Shown piece after piece: positions 24,096-32,108 of a stretch of 64,000 bases of DNA; the first letter of the stretch is position 1; each line of letters starts with the position of its first letter. The notes under the pieces are model-generated. The model was given only the letters and a program-made list of their open reading frames with translations. It searched no databases and had not been told where the DNA came from. This DNA comes from Bog-756 sp963829235 (GTDB lineage Bacteria > Actinomycetota > Acidimicrobiia > Acidimicrobiales > RAAP-2), in contig CAWHIF010000002.1 of NCBI GenBank assembly GCA_963829235.1, positions 62,001-126,000 on the forward strand. Direction: 5' to 3'. The position numbers and the translations under genes are program-made.

Positions 24096-25838
24096 GTGAA
24101 CATTGCTGATCAAGTGGCCGGCGGCGTGAAATTCCTCGAGACCAGAAGGACGCGGAGGTCCGGTCTGCGCCGGTATTCGACCTCGATGCTCGTCGTTGCG
24201 GTCCTCCTCGTGCCCACCGGGCTCATCGGAGGGGCGACGGCTGCGTCGGCGACCTCGCCTTCGTCGGCCACCTGCACCGGCACCTCGGCCAATCCGGGCC
24301 CCCTTCCCGGCGGTACGTACACGTCGGTTTCGGTCACCGGCGTCTGTGCCGTCAACGACGGCCAGGTGGTGGTCACCGGTGACCTCACCGTGCAAGCCGG
24401 TGCCGCCCTGGTGGCCGCGTTCGCCCACAACGACGTCGGAGGTTCGGGAACCTCGGGGCTCACCGTGGACGGGAACATCGACGTGGACAGTGGGGGGACA
24501 CTCCTCCTCGGCTGCGAAGCGGCCCACTTCGCCTGCGCCGACGACCCCAACCAGAACAACCCCACCCTCAACTCCGCCGACACGGTCAAGGGCAGTCTGA
24601 TCGCCACCGATCCGCTCGGCGTCGTCGTCCATGTCACGACCATCGGCGGGGACGCGTCCCAGGCTGGTGGCGGCGGAGGCGTCAGCTGCACTCCCTCGGG
24701 GATCTTCGCCAAATTCCAGTCTCCGCCGTACAGCGACTACGAGGACGACACCATCGGCGGCAACCTGCGAATCACCGGGCTCAACTCCTGCTGGCTCGGA
24801 GGTCTCCGCAACAACGTCGGCGGCAGCGTCACCTATAGCGACAACACCCTGGCCGATCCTGACGCCAACGAGATCCTGACCAATCAGATCGCCGGAAACT
24901 TCCTGTGTTCGGATGACTCGCCCGCCATGGAGTACGGGGACTCCCACGGGCATCCCAACGTGGTGGGCGGTTTTGCCACCGGCCAGTGCGCCTTCGGCGT
25001 CGAGCAGCCCAATCCGGCCCCTGTGCCCGGCAAGGGCGGCAATCCGGCCGGACCGCTCGCACCCATCTCGGTGCCCAGCTCCACGCCGCAGGGGTACTGG
25101 CTGACAGCCGGTGACGGCGGGGTGTTCAGCTTCGGGGTGCCATTCCTCGGGTCCCAGTCCGGCATCGTGAGCCAGCCCGTCGTGGGCATGGCGGCTGTGC
25201 CCGGCGGGAGCAGCTACAACCTGGCCGGGGCGGGCGGTGCCGTGTACGGGCACGGTCCCCATGCTTCCGACTGCAGCGGTTTGACGGCAACCCTCAACAA
25301 GCCGGTCGTCGGCGTGGCCGCCGCGCCGGGAGGCAACGGCTGCTGGCTGGCCGCGGCAGACGGTGGGGTCTTCGCCTTCGGCTCCAACGCGCCCTTCTTC
25401 GGCTCGGCCGGGGGCATCTCCCTCAACCAGCCGGTGGTCGGCATCGCGGCAACACCCAACAACGACGGCTACTACCTGGTGGCGGCCGACGGCGGCGTGT
25501 TCTCCTACGGTCCGGGGGCGGTGTTCCACGGTTCCATGGGCGGCCTGCACCTCAACCAGCCGGTGGTCGGGATGGCGGTGGATCCGTCAACCGGGGGCTA
25601 CTGGCTGGTGGCCAAGGACGGTGGGGTCTTCAGCTTCGATGCCCCGTTCCTGGGTTCGATGGGGGGTACCCCGCTCAATGCGCCGGTCGTCGGCATCGCG
25701 GCCGCGCCCACCGGTGACGGCTACTACCTGGTGGCGGCCGACGGTGGCATCTTCGCCTTCGGGTCGGGGACCACCTTCCAAGGGTCGACCGGCGACCTCA
25801 AGCTGGCCGAGCCGGTCGTCGGGATGTCGCTCGGCTGA
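24096..25838 (+). CDS. Secreted protein with C-terminal beta-propeller-like repeats
   Basis: A 580-residue exported protein. The signal peptide has its hydrophobic core at LVVAVLLVPTGLIGGA, preceded by a basic N-region. The middle (about 60-310) is a parallel-beta-like region of short glycine-rich strands (VTGDLTVQAGAALVA, LTVDGNIDVDSGGTLLLGC). From about 325 there are six or seven repeats of about 45 residues built on YYLVAADGGVFSFG and LNQPVVGIAA, a pattern common in Acidimicrobiia surface proteins and likely forming a propeller. The GTG at 24096 follows GGGAGGCGG. Confidence 0.85.
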   Translation: MNIADQVAGGVKFLETRRTRRSGLRRYSTSMLVVAVLLVPTGLIGGATAASATSPSSATCTGTSANPGPLPGGTYTSVSVTGVCAVNDGQVVVTGDLTVQAGAALVAAFAHNDVGGSGTSGLTVDGNIDVDSGGTLLLGCEAAHFACADDPNQNNPTLNSADTVKGSLIATDPLGVVVHVTTIGGDASQAGGGGGVSCTPSGIFAKFQSPPYSDYEDDTIGGNLRITGLNSCWLGGLRNNVGGSVTYSDNTLADPDANEILTNQIAGNFLCSDDSPAMEYGDSHGHPNVVGGFATGQCAFGVEQPNPAPVPGKGGNPAGPLAPISVPSSTPQGYWLTAGDGGVFSFGVPFLGSQSGIVSQPVVGMAAVPGGSSYNLAGAGGAVYGHGPHASDCSGLTATLNKPVVGVAAAPGGNGCWLAAADGGVFAFGSNAPFFGSAGGISLNQPVVGIAATPNNDGYYLVAADGGVFSYGPGAVFHGSMGGLHLNQPVVGMAVDPSTGGYWLVAKDGGVFSFDAPFLGSMGGTPLNAPVVGIAAAPTGDGYYLVAADGGIFAFGSGTTFQGSTGDLKLAEPVVGMSLG

Positions 25839-25886
25839 GCCGGTTTCTCCCTCGCTCGCCCGAAGGGCGAAACATCTGACCGGCTC
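25837..25886 (+). terminator. Two-stem terminator-like hairpin after the repeat protein
   Basis: Outer arms GAGCCGGT (25837-25844) and ACCGGCTC (25879-25886) enclose a perfect inner hairpin TCGCCC-GAA-GGGCGA (25856-25870). No T-run follows, as is usual in high-GC actinobacteria. Confidence 0.6.
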
Positions 25887-26052
25887 GTAGCTGATGGCGC
25901 GTCCGGGGAGATGCAGCTGACGCGTCCCATCATCGTCCACATCGCCCGCGGCCAACCTGATCCCGGGTCGTCGACGGCTCACGGCCATTCGATCGTCGGG
26001 CCGGTCCCACCAGCGTTGTGGCATCATCGGCCGATACCCTCGGAGGCAAGAC

Positions 26053-26928
26053 GTGACCCAGCCCAAGCCGTCGCAAGATCCCGTTCAGGCTTCGCAGGAC
26101 CTCCAGGCCCAGGCGGACGCCCACGGATGGATGCACACCATCGACCTGGGCCATGGTGTGGTCACCAGGGGTCACGGGGTTCACTGGCACGGTCCGGAGA
26201 CGTTTCCGGATTTTGCCGGCCGGAGCGTTCTCGATATCGGAGCTTGGGACGGGTTCTACTCCTTTTTGGCCGAGCGGCACGGAGCCACCCGTGTCGTGGC
26301 CCTGGACCACTACGCCTGGGGCGTGGATGTCAACGCCCGAAACGACTATTGGGCGGAGTGCCTCGCCAGCGGAACGCTCCCCGATCACTCGCGAGACCTG
26401 ACCGACTTCTGGCAGCCCGAACTCCCGGGTCGGTGTGCCTTCCGGTTCGCCCGCGAGGCACTCGAATCCGAGGTCGAAGAGACGGTCGGTGACTTCGCCA
26501 CCATGGACGTCGGAGCCCTCGGCGTCTTTGACATCGTTCTCTTCCTGGGTGTCCTCTACCACCTGAAGGACCCGCTCGGATGCATGGAGCGGGTGCGTGC
26601 CGTCACCTCGGACATCGCCGTCATCGAGACCGAGGCGGTTCATCTGGAGGGTCATGACGATGCCTCGCTCCTCCAGCTTCATGCCGGAAACGAATTGCGG
26701 GGCGACTTCGGAAACTGGTTCGTGCCCACCATCCAGGGCCTGCACAGCCTCTGCCGTGCTGCCGGCTTCTCATCGGTCAGAACCATCGTCGGTCCTCCGG
26801 AGGCGCCTCCGTTGGAAGCAGAATCCCTGGGCGAGAGGATGAGACGTCGCGTCGCCGGGGTACCCCGACTGGAACATCCTTCGCCTCCGTCGGCAAACTA
26901 TCGAGCGGTCGTTCACGCGTTGGCTTGA
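26053..26928 (+). CDS. Class I SAM methyltransferase (DUF1698/CmoB-like)
   Basis: A 291-residue methyltransferase. Motif I is RSVLDIGAWDGFYSFLAER, strand 2 ends in VVALDHYAW, and FDIVLFLGVLYHLKDPLGCM is the post-motif typical of the CmoB/DUF1698 group. The N-terminal GHGVHWHGPETFPDFAGRS fits the same group. Close relatives often methylate sugars or tRNA wobble bases; the target here is not shown. GGAGG precedes the GTG start. Confidence 0.85.
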   Translation: MTQPKPSQDPVQASQDLQAQADAHGWMHTIDLGHGVVTRGHGVHWHGPETFPDFAGRSVLDIGAWDGFYSFLAERHGATRVVALDHYAWGVDVNARNDYWAECLASGTLPDHSRDLTDFWQPELPGRCAFRFAREALESEVEETVGDFATMDVGALGVFDIVLFLGVLYHLKDPLGCMERVRAVTSDIAVIETEAVHLEGHDDASLLQLHAGNELRGDFGNWFVPTIQGLHSLCRAAGFSSVRTIVGPPEAPPLEAESLGERMRRRVAGVPRLEHPSPPSANYRAVVHALA

Positions 26929-27024
26929 ATCACCGGTCCCGATTGCGATGACGGCGGGAGCCTCGGGGATGGACGTTCGTTCCGACGCCTGACCGCCCGC
27001 GAATGGCCCGGTGGTGACGCGCGA

Positions 27025-27429
27025 CTACCTCTTTACTTCGACGTCGGCACGAACGAAGACCTCGAGGAGGTGTTCTGCCCGACAGTTGATCGGAGCCCAC
27101 ACGAACAGCTCGGAGTTGGTCAAGTTGCCGAGCAGGACGTGTTGGTCCGTGGAACGCTCCAGTACCTCGGCATGGAGGTCGAGGGTGCCTCCGCCCAATG
27201 ATGATCGATGCTCGAGTCGGACCCACTCGAATTCGCTCCACAGATACTGCACAGTTTCGAGCAGGTCACCGCCCGCCACGAAGAAGTTCACGTAGTCCGA
27301 CAGGGCGACAGCACGATCGTCCACGTGGAATTCTCCTTCTGTCACCGTCGTCAGAAGGCCTTCGATCCAGCCCGCCGAGGTGAGAAGGTGCGGCACGTCG
27401 CCTCGATCCGTCTCCCGCTGGGGCACCAC
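27025..27429 (-). CDS. Hypothetical protein
   Basis: A 134-residue soluble protein that I do not recognise. It has mixed alpha/beta character with the acidic, aromatic central stretch LLETVQYLWSEFEWVRLEHR, no signal and no membrane segment. A plus-strand frame overlaps it; the minus frame was preferred for its more protein-like composition. Upstream lies a long intergenic region holding a palindrome and promoter-like boxes for the next gene. Confidence 0.5.
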   Translation of the reverse strand: MVPQRETDRGDVPHLLTSAGWIEGLLTTVTEGEFHVDDRAVALSDYVNFFVAGGDLLETVQYLWSEFEWVRLEHRSSLGGGTLDLHAEVLERSTDQHVLLGNLTNSELFVWAPINCRAEHLLEVFVRADVEVKR

Positions 27430-27749
27430 CGAACCCTACCGAAGAACCCCTGTTTCCACGGGTCATTGCCTTCCGCCCACAGGCACGGAGACGAGATGCC
27501 CCGGCCCGGGAGTCGGCCGGCCGGGGGGTGGGCCCGAAGATGCGAGAGGGCCCCACCTCGGACACGTGTCCGAGCCGGTGCGTCCCGACGGTCAGGGTAC
27601 AAAGTCCTTTTCGGCCCGAGCAGGCGTGAAGCAGGGCTCACGCCCACGCGAAGTGGGACGTTCGGCCCTATCCGCAAACCCGGTCCCTGCCCCACGATGG
27701 GCTGAGTGCCCGACACAGGGCGACGTCCAACACACAAAGGGAGCAAGTA
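27430..27749. promoter_or_regulatory. 320-bp control region with palindrome and DevR/DosR-like boxes
   Basis: No gene is seen. It contains a perfect 18-bp palindrome CTCGGACACGTGTCCGAG (27557-27574). Nearer the downstream gene lie two GC-rich boxes, AAAGTCC-TTTTC-GGCCC (about 27601-27616) and GGGACGTTCGGCCC (27655-27668), that resemble actinobacterial DevR/DosR-type half-site pairs. The likely target is the membrane protein gene at 27750. Regulator identity is inference. Confidence 0.4.
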
Positions 27750-28385
27750 ATGAAGCGAAAGCTATTCGACATGCTGGCCAGCTTCATCGGCTTGGCCATG
27801 GTCATCGTCCTGGTCGTGGCCGGTGGCTTGCTTATGTGGGGTTACAGCTTTGCCAACTCGAACGTCCACAACCAATTGGCCCAACAGCAGATCACCTTCC
27901 CCTCGCAGGCGGCATTTGCCCATGCGAAAGTCGGCACCGAGATCGAGCCGGTCATGATTCCCTACATCGCGAAGTACGCCGGCGAACCACTGACCACCGG
28001 TCAGCAGGCCGAGGCGTACGCCGACCACTTCATCGCCTACCACCTCCAGGAGATCGGCGGCGGCTTGACCTACGCCCAGGTCTCGGCCAAGGCCCTGTCC
28101 CTGCCCAAGGGTTCACCGGCATACACGGCCGCCGAGGCTACGGCCCAGACGATGTTCCAGGGTACGACCCTGCGGGGACTGCTCCTCGAGGCCTACGCCT
28201 TCTGGGTGTTCGGGCAGATCGCTCTGATCGCCGGCATCGCGGCGTTTGCACTGGCCTTCTTGATGGCCCTGTTGGTGGCCCTCGGCTTCTGGCACGCACG
28301 GAAGGCCAAGGACACAGACGAGCTGCAGGTGCACACGGCGCCGACAGACAACAAGCCCACGGACAAGGAGCTCGTCGGGGTGTGA
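27750..28385 (+). CDS. Conserved actinobacterial membrane protein (often mislabelled LigA)
   Basis: A 211-residue protein of a well-conserved actinobacterial family. An N-terminal helix (LAMVIVLVVAGGLLMWGYSF) is followed by the family block FANSNVHNQLAQQQITFP and AYADHFIAYHLQEIGGG on the outside. A second helix pair (GQIALIAGIAAFALAFLMALLVALGF) ends in a short basic tail. Databases often call it aromatic ring-opening dioxygenase LigA, which the sequence does not support. AGGGAGCAAG precedes the ATG. The long upstream region with DevR-like boxes suggests stress or dormancy control (inference). Confidence 0.85.
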   Translation: MKRKLFDMLASFIGLAMVIVLVVAGGLLMWGYSFANSNVHNQLAQQQITFPSQAAFAHAKVGTEIEPVMIPYIAKYAGEPLTTGQQAEAYADHFIAYHLQEIGGGLTYAQVSAKALSLPKGSPAYTAAEATAQTMFQGTTLRGLLLEAYAFWVFGQIALIAGIAAFALAFLMALLVALGFWHARKAKDTDELQVHTAPTDNKPTDKELVGV

Positions 28386-28419
28386 GCCTCGCTGCTCCGC
28401 AGCGCGACGAGTACCACCA

Positions 28420-28453
28420 GATGCCCGGCCCGCTGGTCAGCGAGCCGGGCATC
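28420..28453 (+). terminator. Rho-independent-like hairpin
   Basis: Perfect 10-bp stem GATGCCCGGC / GCCGGGCATC with a 14-nt loop, 34 bp after the stop at 28385. No T-run. Confidence 0.65.
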
Positions 28454-28682
28454 TGCGTGTCATGAGCCCTCTGCAGGTGGGCCGGGAAACCGGGTCGGGG
28501 TCAGAACGGCCTCGGGGCGGGGCCGGGGCGGTCTCTCTCACCTCGCCCGAGAGGACCCCGAGCCGGCACCGGCCTCGGGGCCGGGTGGGCGTCCCCAGTT
28601 CGTCAATTTTGGTGATGATGCAACGGGTGTTGCCAACTAGCGTGCGTCGAGGTGCGGAGCGTGCCCCGACGTGCGGAGGGGC

Positions 28683-31600
28683 ATGCGGCGGAGTAGTCGT
28701 CGGCAGGTGGAGGACGCGGTGCGGAAACAACGGAACAGGCTCACGATTCGCCTCTTCGGGACCCTGACGGTACTGACCGCGTCAGTGCTCGGATCCGGGC
28801 TGTCACTGGCGTTGCCGTCGGGAGTCCTCGGGCCGTCCACTGCAGGGGCCGACACGCCGGTCTTCAACATCACCTGCACGGGGATCCCCTCGGTCGGGAC
28901 GGCCACGTTCCCGACCACCATCAGGGGATCCATTCCGGCAGAGATTGCCAACCAATCGAGCTTCACCCTCGCGGGTCATGAATGGCTCGTCACCATTCCG
29001 GCCGGCGTCACCGACGTCATCGACAGCATCTACGGGGTCGGCGCCAGCGTCACCTCCACCGTCACCACAACGATCGACGCCACCGGCACCATGGAGGGTT
29101 CGGAGTCCGAGACGGTCACGTTCGGAGCCACGGCAACTCCCGGCCCCGGGACGTCGTTCCAGCTGACCGGGACTCCGGCGTCGGCCCCGACCTTCACAGG
29201 GACCGGCGCCGACGTGTCGGTCACTCCCGGTGTCACCATCAGCGCGTTCGACATCTTCGTCAATTCGAACCCGATAACCCCGTTTCCGTGTACGACCCCT
29301 ACGCCGCCGCCGGTCATCGCCTCGGCGACCGGGGTGCACGACCCCATTGCCTACGCCACCGGTCCGGGTCCCAACACGATCACCCCGATCGACACGGCCA
29401 CCGACACGACGGACTCCTCGTTCCACTTCGACGAGGCCGAGCCGGGTGACGTCGCCATCACCCCCAACGGAACCACCGCCTACGTCAGTGGGATCGCCGG
29501 AGGCGTGTGGCCGATCGACCTGGCCACAGATGCGGAGGGGAGCTCGATCGCGGCAGGAACCAGCCTCGCCATCACCCCGGACGGGACGACCGTCTATACG
29601 ACTGACCCGACCGACGCATCGGTGACCCCGATCGATACGGCGACCAATACAGCAGAGACCCCGATCAGCGTCGGTAATGGGCCTGATGCCATCGCCGTCA
29701 CCCCCGACGGCACCACCGCCTACGTGGCCAACGCAACAGACGGCACCGTGACCCCGATCAGCACCGCCTCCAACACGGCGGGAACCCCGATCGACGTGGG
29801 AACCGATCCTGATGCCATCGCCGTCACCCCAAACGGGGCCACCGCCTACGTGGCCAACGACGGGGACGACACGGTGACCCCGATCAGCACGGCCTCGAAT
29901 ACCGCGGGAACCCCGATCGACGTCGGGAGCGAGCCCGATGCCATCGCCATCACCCCCAACGGAGCCACCGCCTACGTGGCCAACTACGGGGACGACACGG
30001 TGACCCCGATCAGCACGGCCTCGAATACCGCGGGAACCCCGATCGACGTCGGGAGCGAGCCCCATGCCGTCTCGGTGACCCCGAACGGGGCCACGGCCGA
30101 GGTGGTCAACCTGGCCGATGACTCGGTGACCCCCATCGACACCGCCACCAACACTGCGGGGACTCCGATCGGTGCCGGGTTGGATCCGTGGGACATCGCC
30201 ATCACCCCCGACCAGGCCCCCATCGCCGCCTTGTCGGTGATCCCGAGTGCTGCAGGTGGCCCCACCTCCTTCGACGCCTCGGGGTCGGTGGCCCCCTCGT
30301 CGCCCATCGTCAACTACGCCTGGAACTTCGGTGATGGCAGCGGCATCACCAACACCTCCACACCGACCACCACCCATGTCTACGCGGCACCGGGCCCCTA
30401 CACGGCCACGGTGACCGAGACGGACGCGGCCGGTACCTCGACCAGCCAGGTCTTCACCGGGCAGACCATGAGCAACAACGGTGACAGCGGGGCCGTGACG
30501 TCTGCCACCTTCACCGTCCTCAGCGGGGTGGGGTCCTTCTACACCTGTGACGTGTCCGGGTTCGGGACCACTGACGTCCCCGTGGTGGTGAACGAGTCAC
30601 CTGCGCCACCGTCGAGCATCGATGCCGGAGGTACCTTCTCGACCGATCCCACCGCCCAGCTCGCCGTCCCCGCGTCGGTCATCGACCACTTCATCGGCGT
30701 CGGTGCCACCTCGCTCACGATCGCATCACAGACCACCACTTTGGACGGTCGCTCCTCGGTCGGGGGCCCGCTGAGCGGCGCGGTCAGCCCCGACACCGAA
30801 TCGGCGTCGGCCACCGACCTCCCCCAGAGCGACGCCGCGCTGGTGCCCGGACTCCCCTACATCTACGAGACCACCTACAACCCGGTGACCTGGCAGACCG
30901 GACCCGGGACGGGAACCGTCTCCTTCGTCCCCGGCGACATCGACGCCGAGGCCACCTTCGTCATCCACGGGACGCCGACCTCCGAGTCGATCACCTGTAC
31001 TCCCCCGCCCGGGGTAGCCGCCCTCGGCTCGACCGCGGTGTTGCCGCCGCCGGCCAACCCCACCCTCCAGGTGGCCTCGGCCACCCCACCGCTCCAGAAC
31101 CAGGTCAGCCCGGGCACGGACGGCGGATGGGGGGTCACCATCGCCAACACGTCCAAGGCCACGGTCACCGGGGTATCGGCCAGCGTCAGCGTCTCCGACC
31201 TGGTGCACCCGCTCACCTACGACCTGACGGCCATGTCGGCGTCAGGGACCAGCTGCACCGGCGCCGGGGCGGGCAAGGTGACCTGCTCGGTCGGCAGTCT
31301 GGCCGCCGGAGCCTCGGACACCCTCAACCTGCTGGTCCTCACCAACGGCCTCCTCCAGGGGACCACCATTACCGGCGCGGCCACGGTCAGATCCACCAAC
31401 GCCGGGTCCCAATCAACCACCCTCGGGGGCTTGGGGGTGGTGGTGGTCGAGGCCGGGAACGGCACCAAGGTGGTGGCCGTCCCGGGCATCGCCGTGGCCA
31501 GCACCAAGGCCAAGCTGTCCATTTCCGCCGCCTCGGTCACCCTCACCCTGCCCAAGGCCAAGATCAAGGTGACCAAGAAGGCGGTCACCAGGGCCGAGGC

Positions 31601-32030
31601 GATGGCCGTGGCCGTCTCGAGAGCGACCGGCACCACCCTCGTCATCCCTCCACCGGTGGCGGTGACCCTCGAATCGCTCGCCCCATCAGCCGAGCCGGCG
31701 CTGTGCCCGCCGACCGGGAACCTCAAGTGCGAGGGAAACATCATTCAGGTAGTGGGCAACTTCTCGGCCTATACCAACAAGGCGGACCCGATCGTGGCCG
31801 TGGTCAAGTTCTTCTACGGCACGAAGATCCCGGCCGGCACTGTCTACTTCCTCAAGCCCAACGGCAAGACCGTCGACAAGCTCTCCACGTGCAAGAAGAC
31901 GGCCAGCGGGTACGACACCCCCTGCGTCTCCGGCAAAGAGGTGACCGGCGGATCGAAGGCCAACGACACGCTCTACGCCCAGGACACCGTCTACTTCACC
32001 GGCAAGGACCCGGCCATGGGCAGGCGCTGA
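28683..32030 (+). CDS. Large secreted protein with YVTN beta-propeller and PKD domain
   Basis: A 1,115-residue exported protein; signal core LTVLTASVLGSGLSLALPSG. After an N-terminal beta domain (about 55-215) comes a propeller of about seven 42-residue YVTN-type units: DAIAVTPNGATAYVAN followed by DDTVTPISTASNTAG. A PKD domain follows (YAWNFGDGSGITNTSTPTTT at about 540-560), then further beta domains and a lysine-rich C-terminal part with paired cysteines (CPPTGNLKCEG, STCKKTASGYDTPC). It is probably a surface adhesin-like protein. Two adjacent propeller repeats are almost identical at DNA level, so they duplicated recently. GGAGGGGC precedes the ATG at 28683. Confidence 0.85.
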   Translation: MRRSSRRQVEDAVRKQRNRLTIRLFGTLTVLTASVLGSGLSLALPSGVLGPSTAGADTPVFNITCTGIPSVGTATFPTTIRGSIPAEIANQSSFTLAGHEWLVTIPAGVTDVIDSIYGVGASVTSTVTTTIDATGTMEGSESETVTFGATATPGPGTSFQLTGTPASAPTFTGTGADVSVTPGVTISAFDIFVNSNPITPFPCTTPTPPPVIASATGVHDPIAYATGPGPNTITPIDTATDTTDSSFHFDEAEPGDVAITPNGTTAYVSGIAGGVWPIDLATDAEGSSIAAGTSLAITPDGTTVYTTDPTDASVTPIDTATNTAETPISVGNGPDAIAVTPDGTTAYVANATDGTVTPISTASNTAGTPIDVGTDPDAIAVTPNGATAYVANDGDDTVTPISTASNTAGTPIDVGSEPDAIAITPNGATAYVANYGDDTVTPISTASNTAGTPIDVGSEPHAVSVTPNGATAEVVNLADDSVTPIDTATNTAGTPIGAGLDPWDIAITPDQAPIAALSVIPSAAGGPTSFDASGSVAPSSPIVNYAWNFGDGSGITNTSTPTTTHVYAAPGPYTATVTETDAAGTSTSQVFTGQTMSNNGDSGAVTSATFTVLSGVGSFYTCDVSGFGTTDVPVVVNESPAPPSSIDAGGTFSTDPTAQLAVPASVIDHFIGVGATSLTIASQTTTLDGRSSVGGPLSGAVSPDTESASATDLPQSDAALVPGLPYIYETTYNPVTWQTGPGTGTVSFVPGDIDAEATFVIHGTPTSESITCTPPPGVAALGSTAVLPPPANPTLQVASATPPLQNQVSPGTDGGWGVTIANTSKATVTGVSASVSVSDLVHPLTYDLTAMSASGTSCTGAGAGKVTCSVGSLAAGASDTLNLLVLTNGLLQGTTITGAATVRSTNAGSQSTTLGGLGVVVVEAGNGTKVVAVPGIAVASTKAKLSISAASVTLTLPKAKIKVTKKAVTRAEAMAVAVSRATGTTLVIPPPVAVTLESLAPSAEPALCPPTGNLKCEGNIIQVVGNFSAYTNKADPIVAVVKFFYGTKIPAGTVYFLKPNGKTVDKLSTCKKTASGYDTPCVSGKEVTGGSKANDTLYAQDTVYFTGKDPAMGRR
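29866..30067 (+). repeat. Near-identical 126-bp tandem units inside the YVTN propeller
   Basis: The stretch starting at 29866 (GACGACACGGTGACCCCGAT...) recurs at 29992, 126 bp later, almost without change for about 75 bp. It encodes DDTVTPISTASNTAGTPIDV in both copies. Neighbouring units are more diverged. Confidence 0.8.
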
Positions 32031-32044
32031 GGGGGCCGGCGCCC

Positions 32045-32108
32045 AGCGGCTCAGCGGCTCAGCGGCTCAACGGCTCAGCGGCTCAACGGCTCAGCGGCTC
32101 AGCGGCTC
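32045..32108. repeat. Eight 8-bp tandem repeats between convergent genes
   Basis: AGCGGCTC repeated eight times (units 4 and 6 read AACGGCTC). The last units contain the stop codon of the solute-binding protein gene on the minus strand. Confidence 0.85.

Noticed and set aside
27208..27705. Plus-strand frame overlapping the hypothetical gene at 27025-27429
   Set aside because: Its second half is Arg/Pro/Gly-rich and runs over the palindrome and promoter boxes of the next gene.
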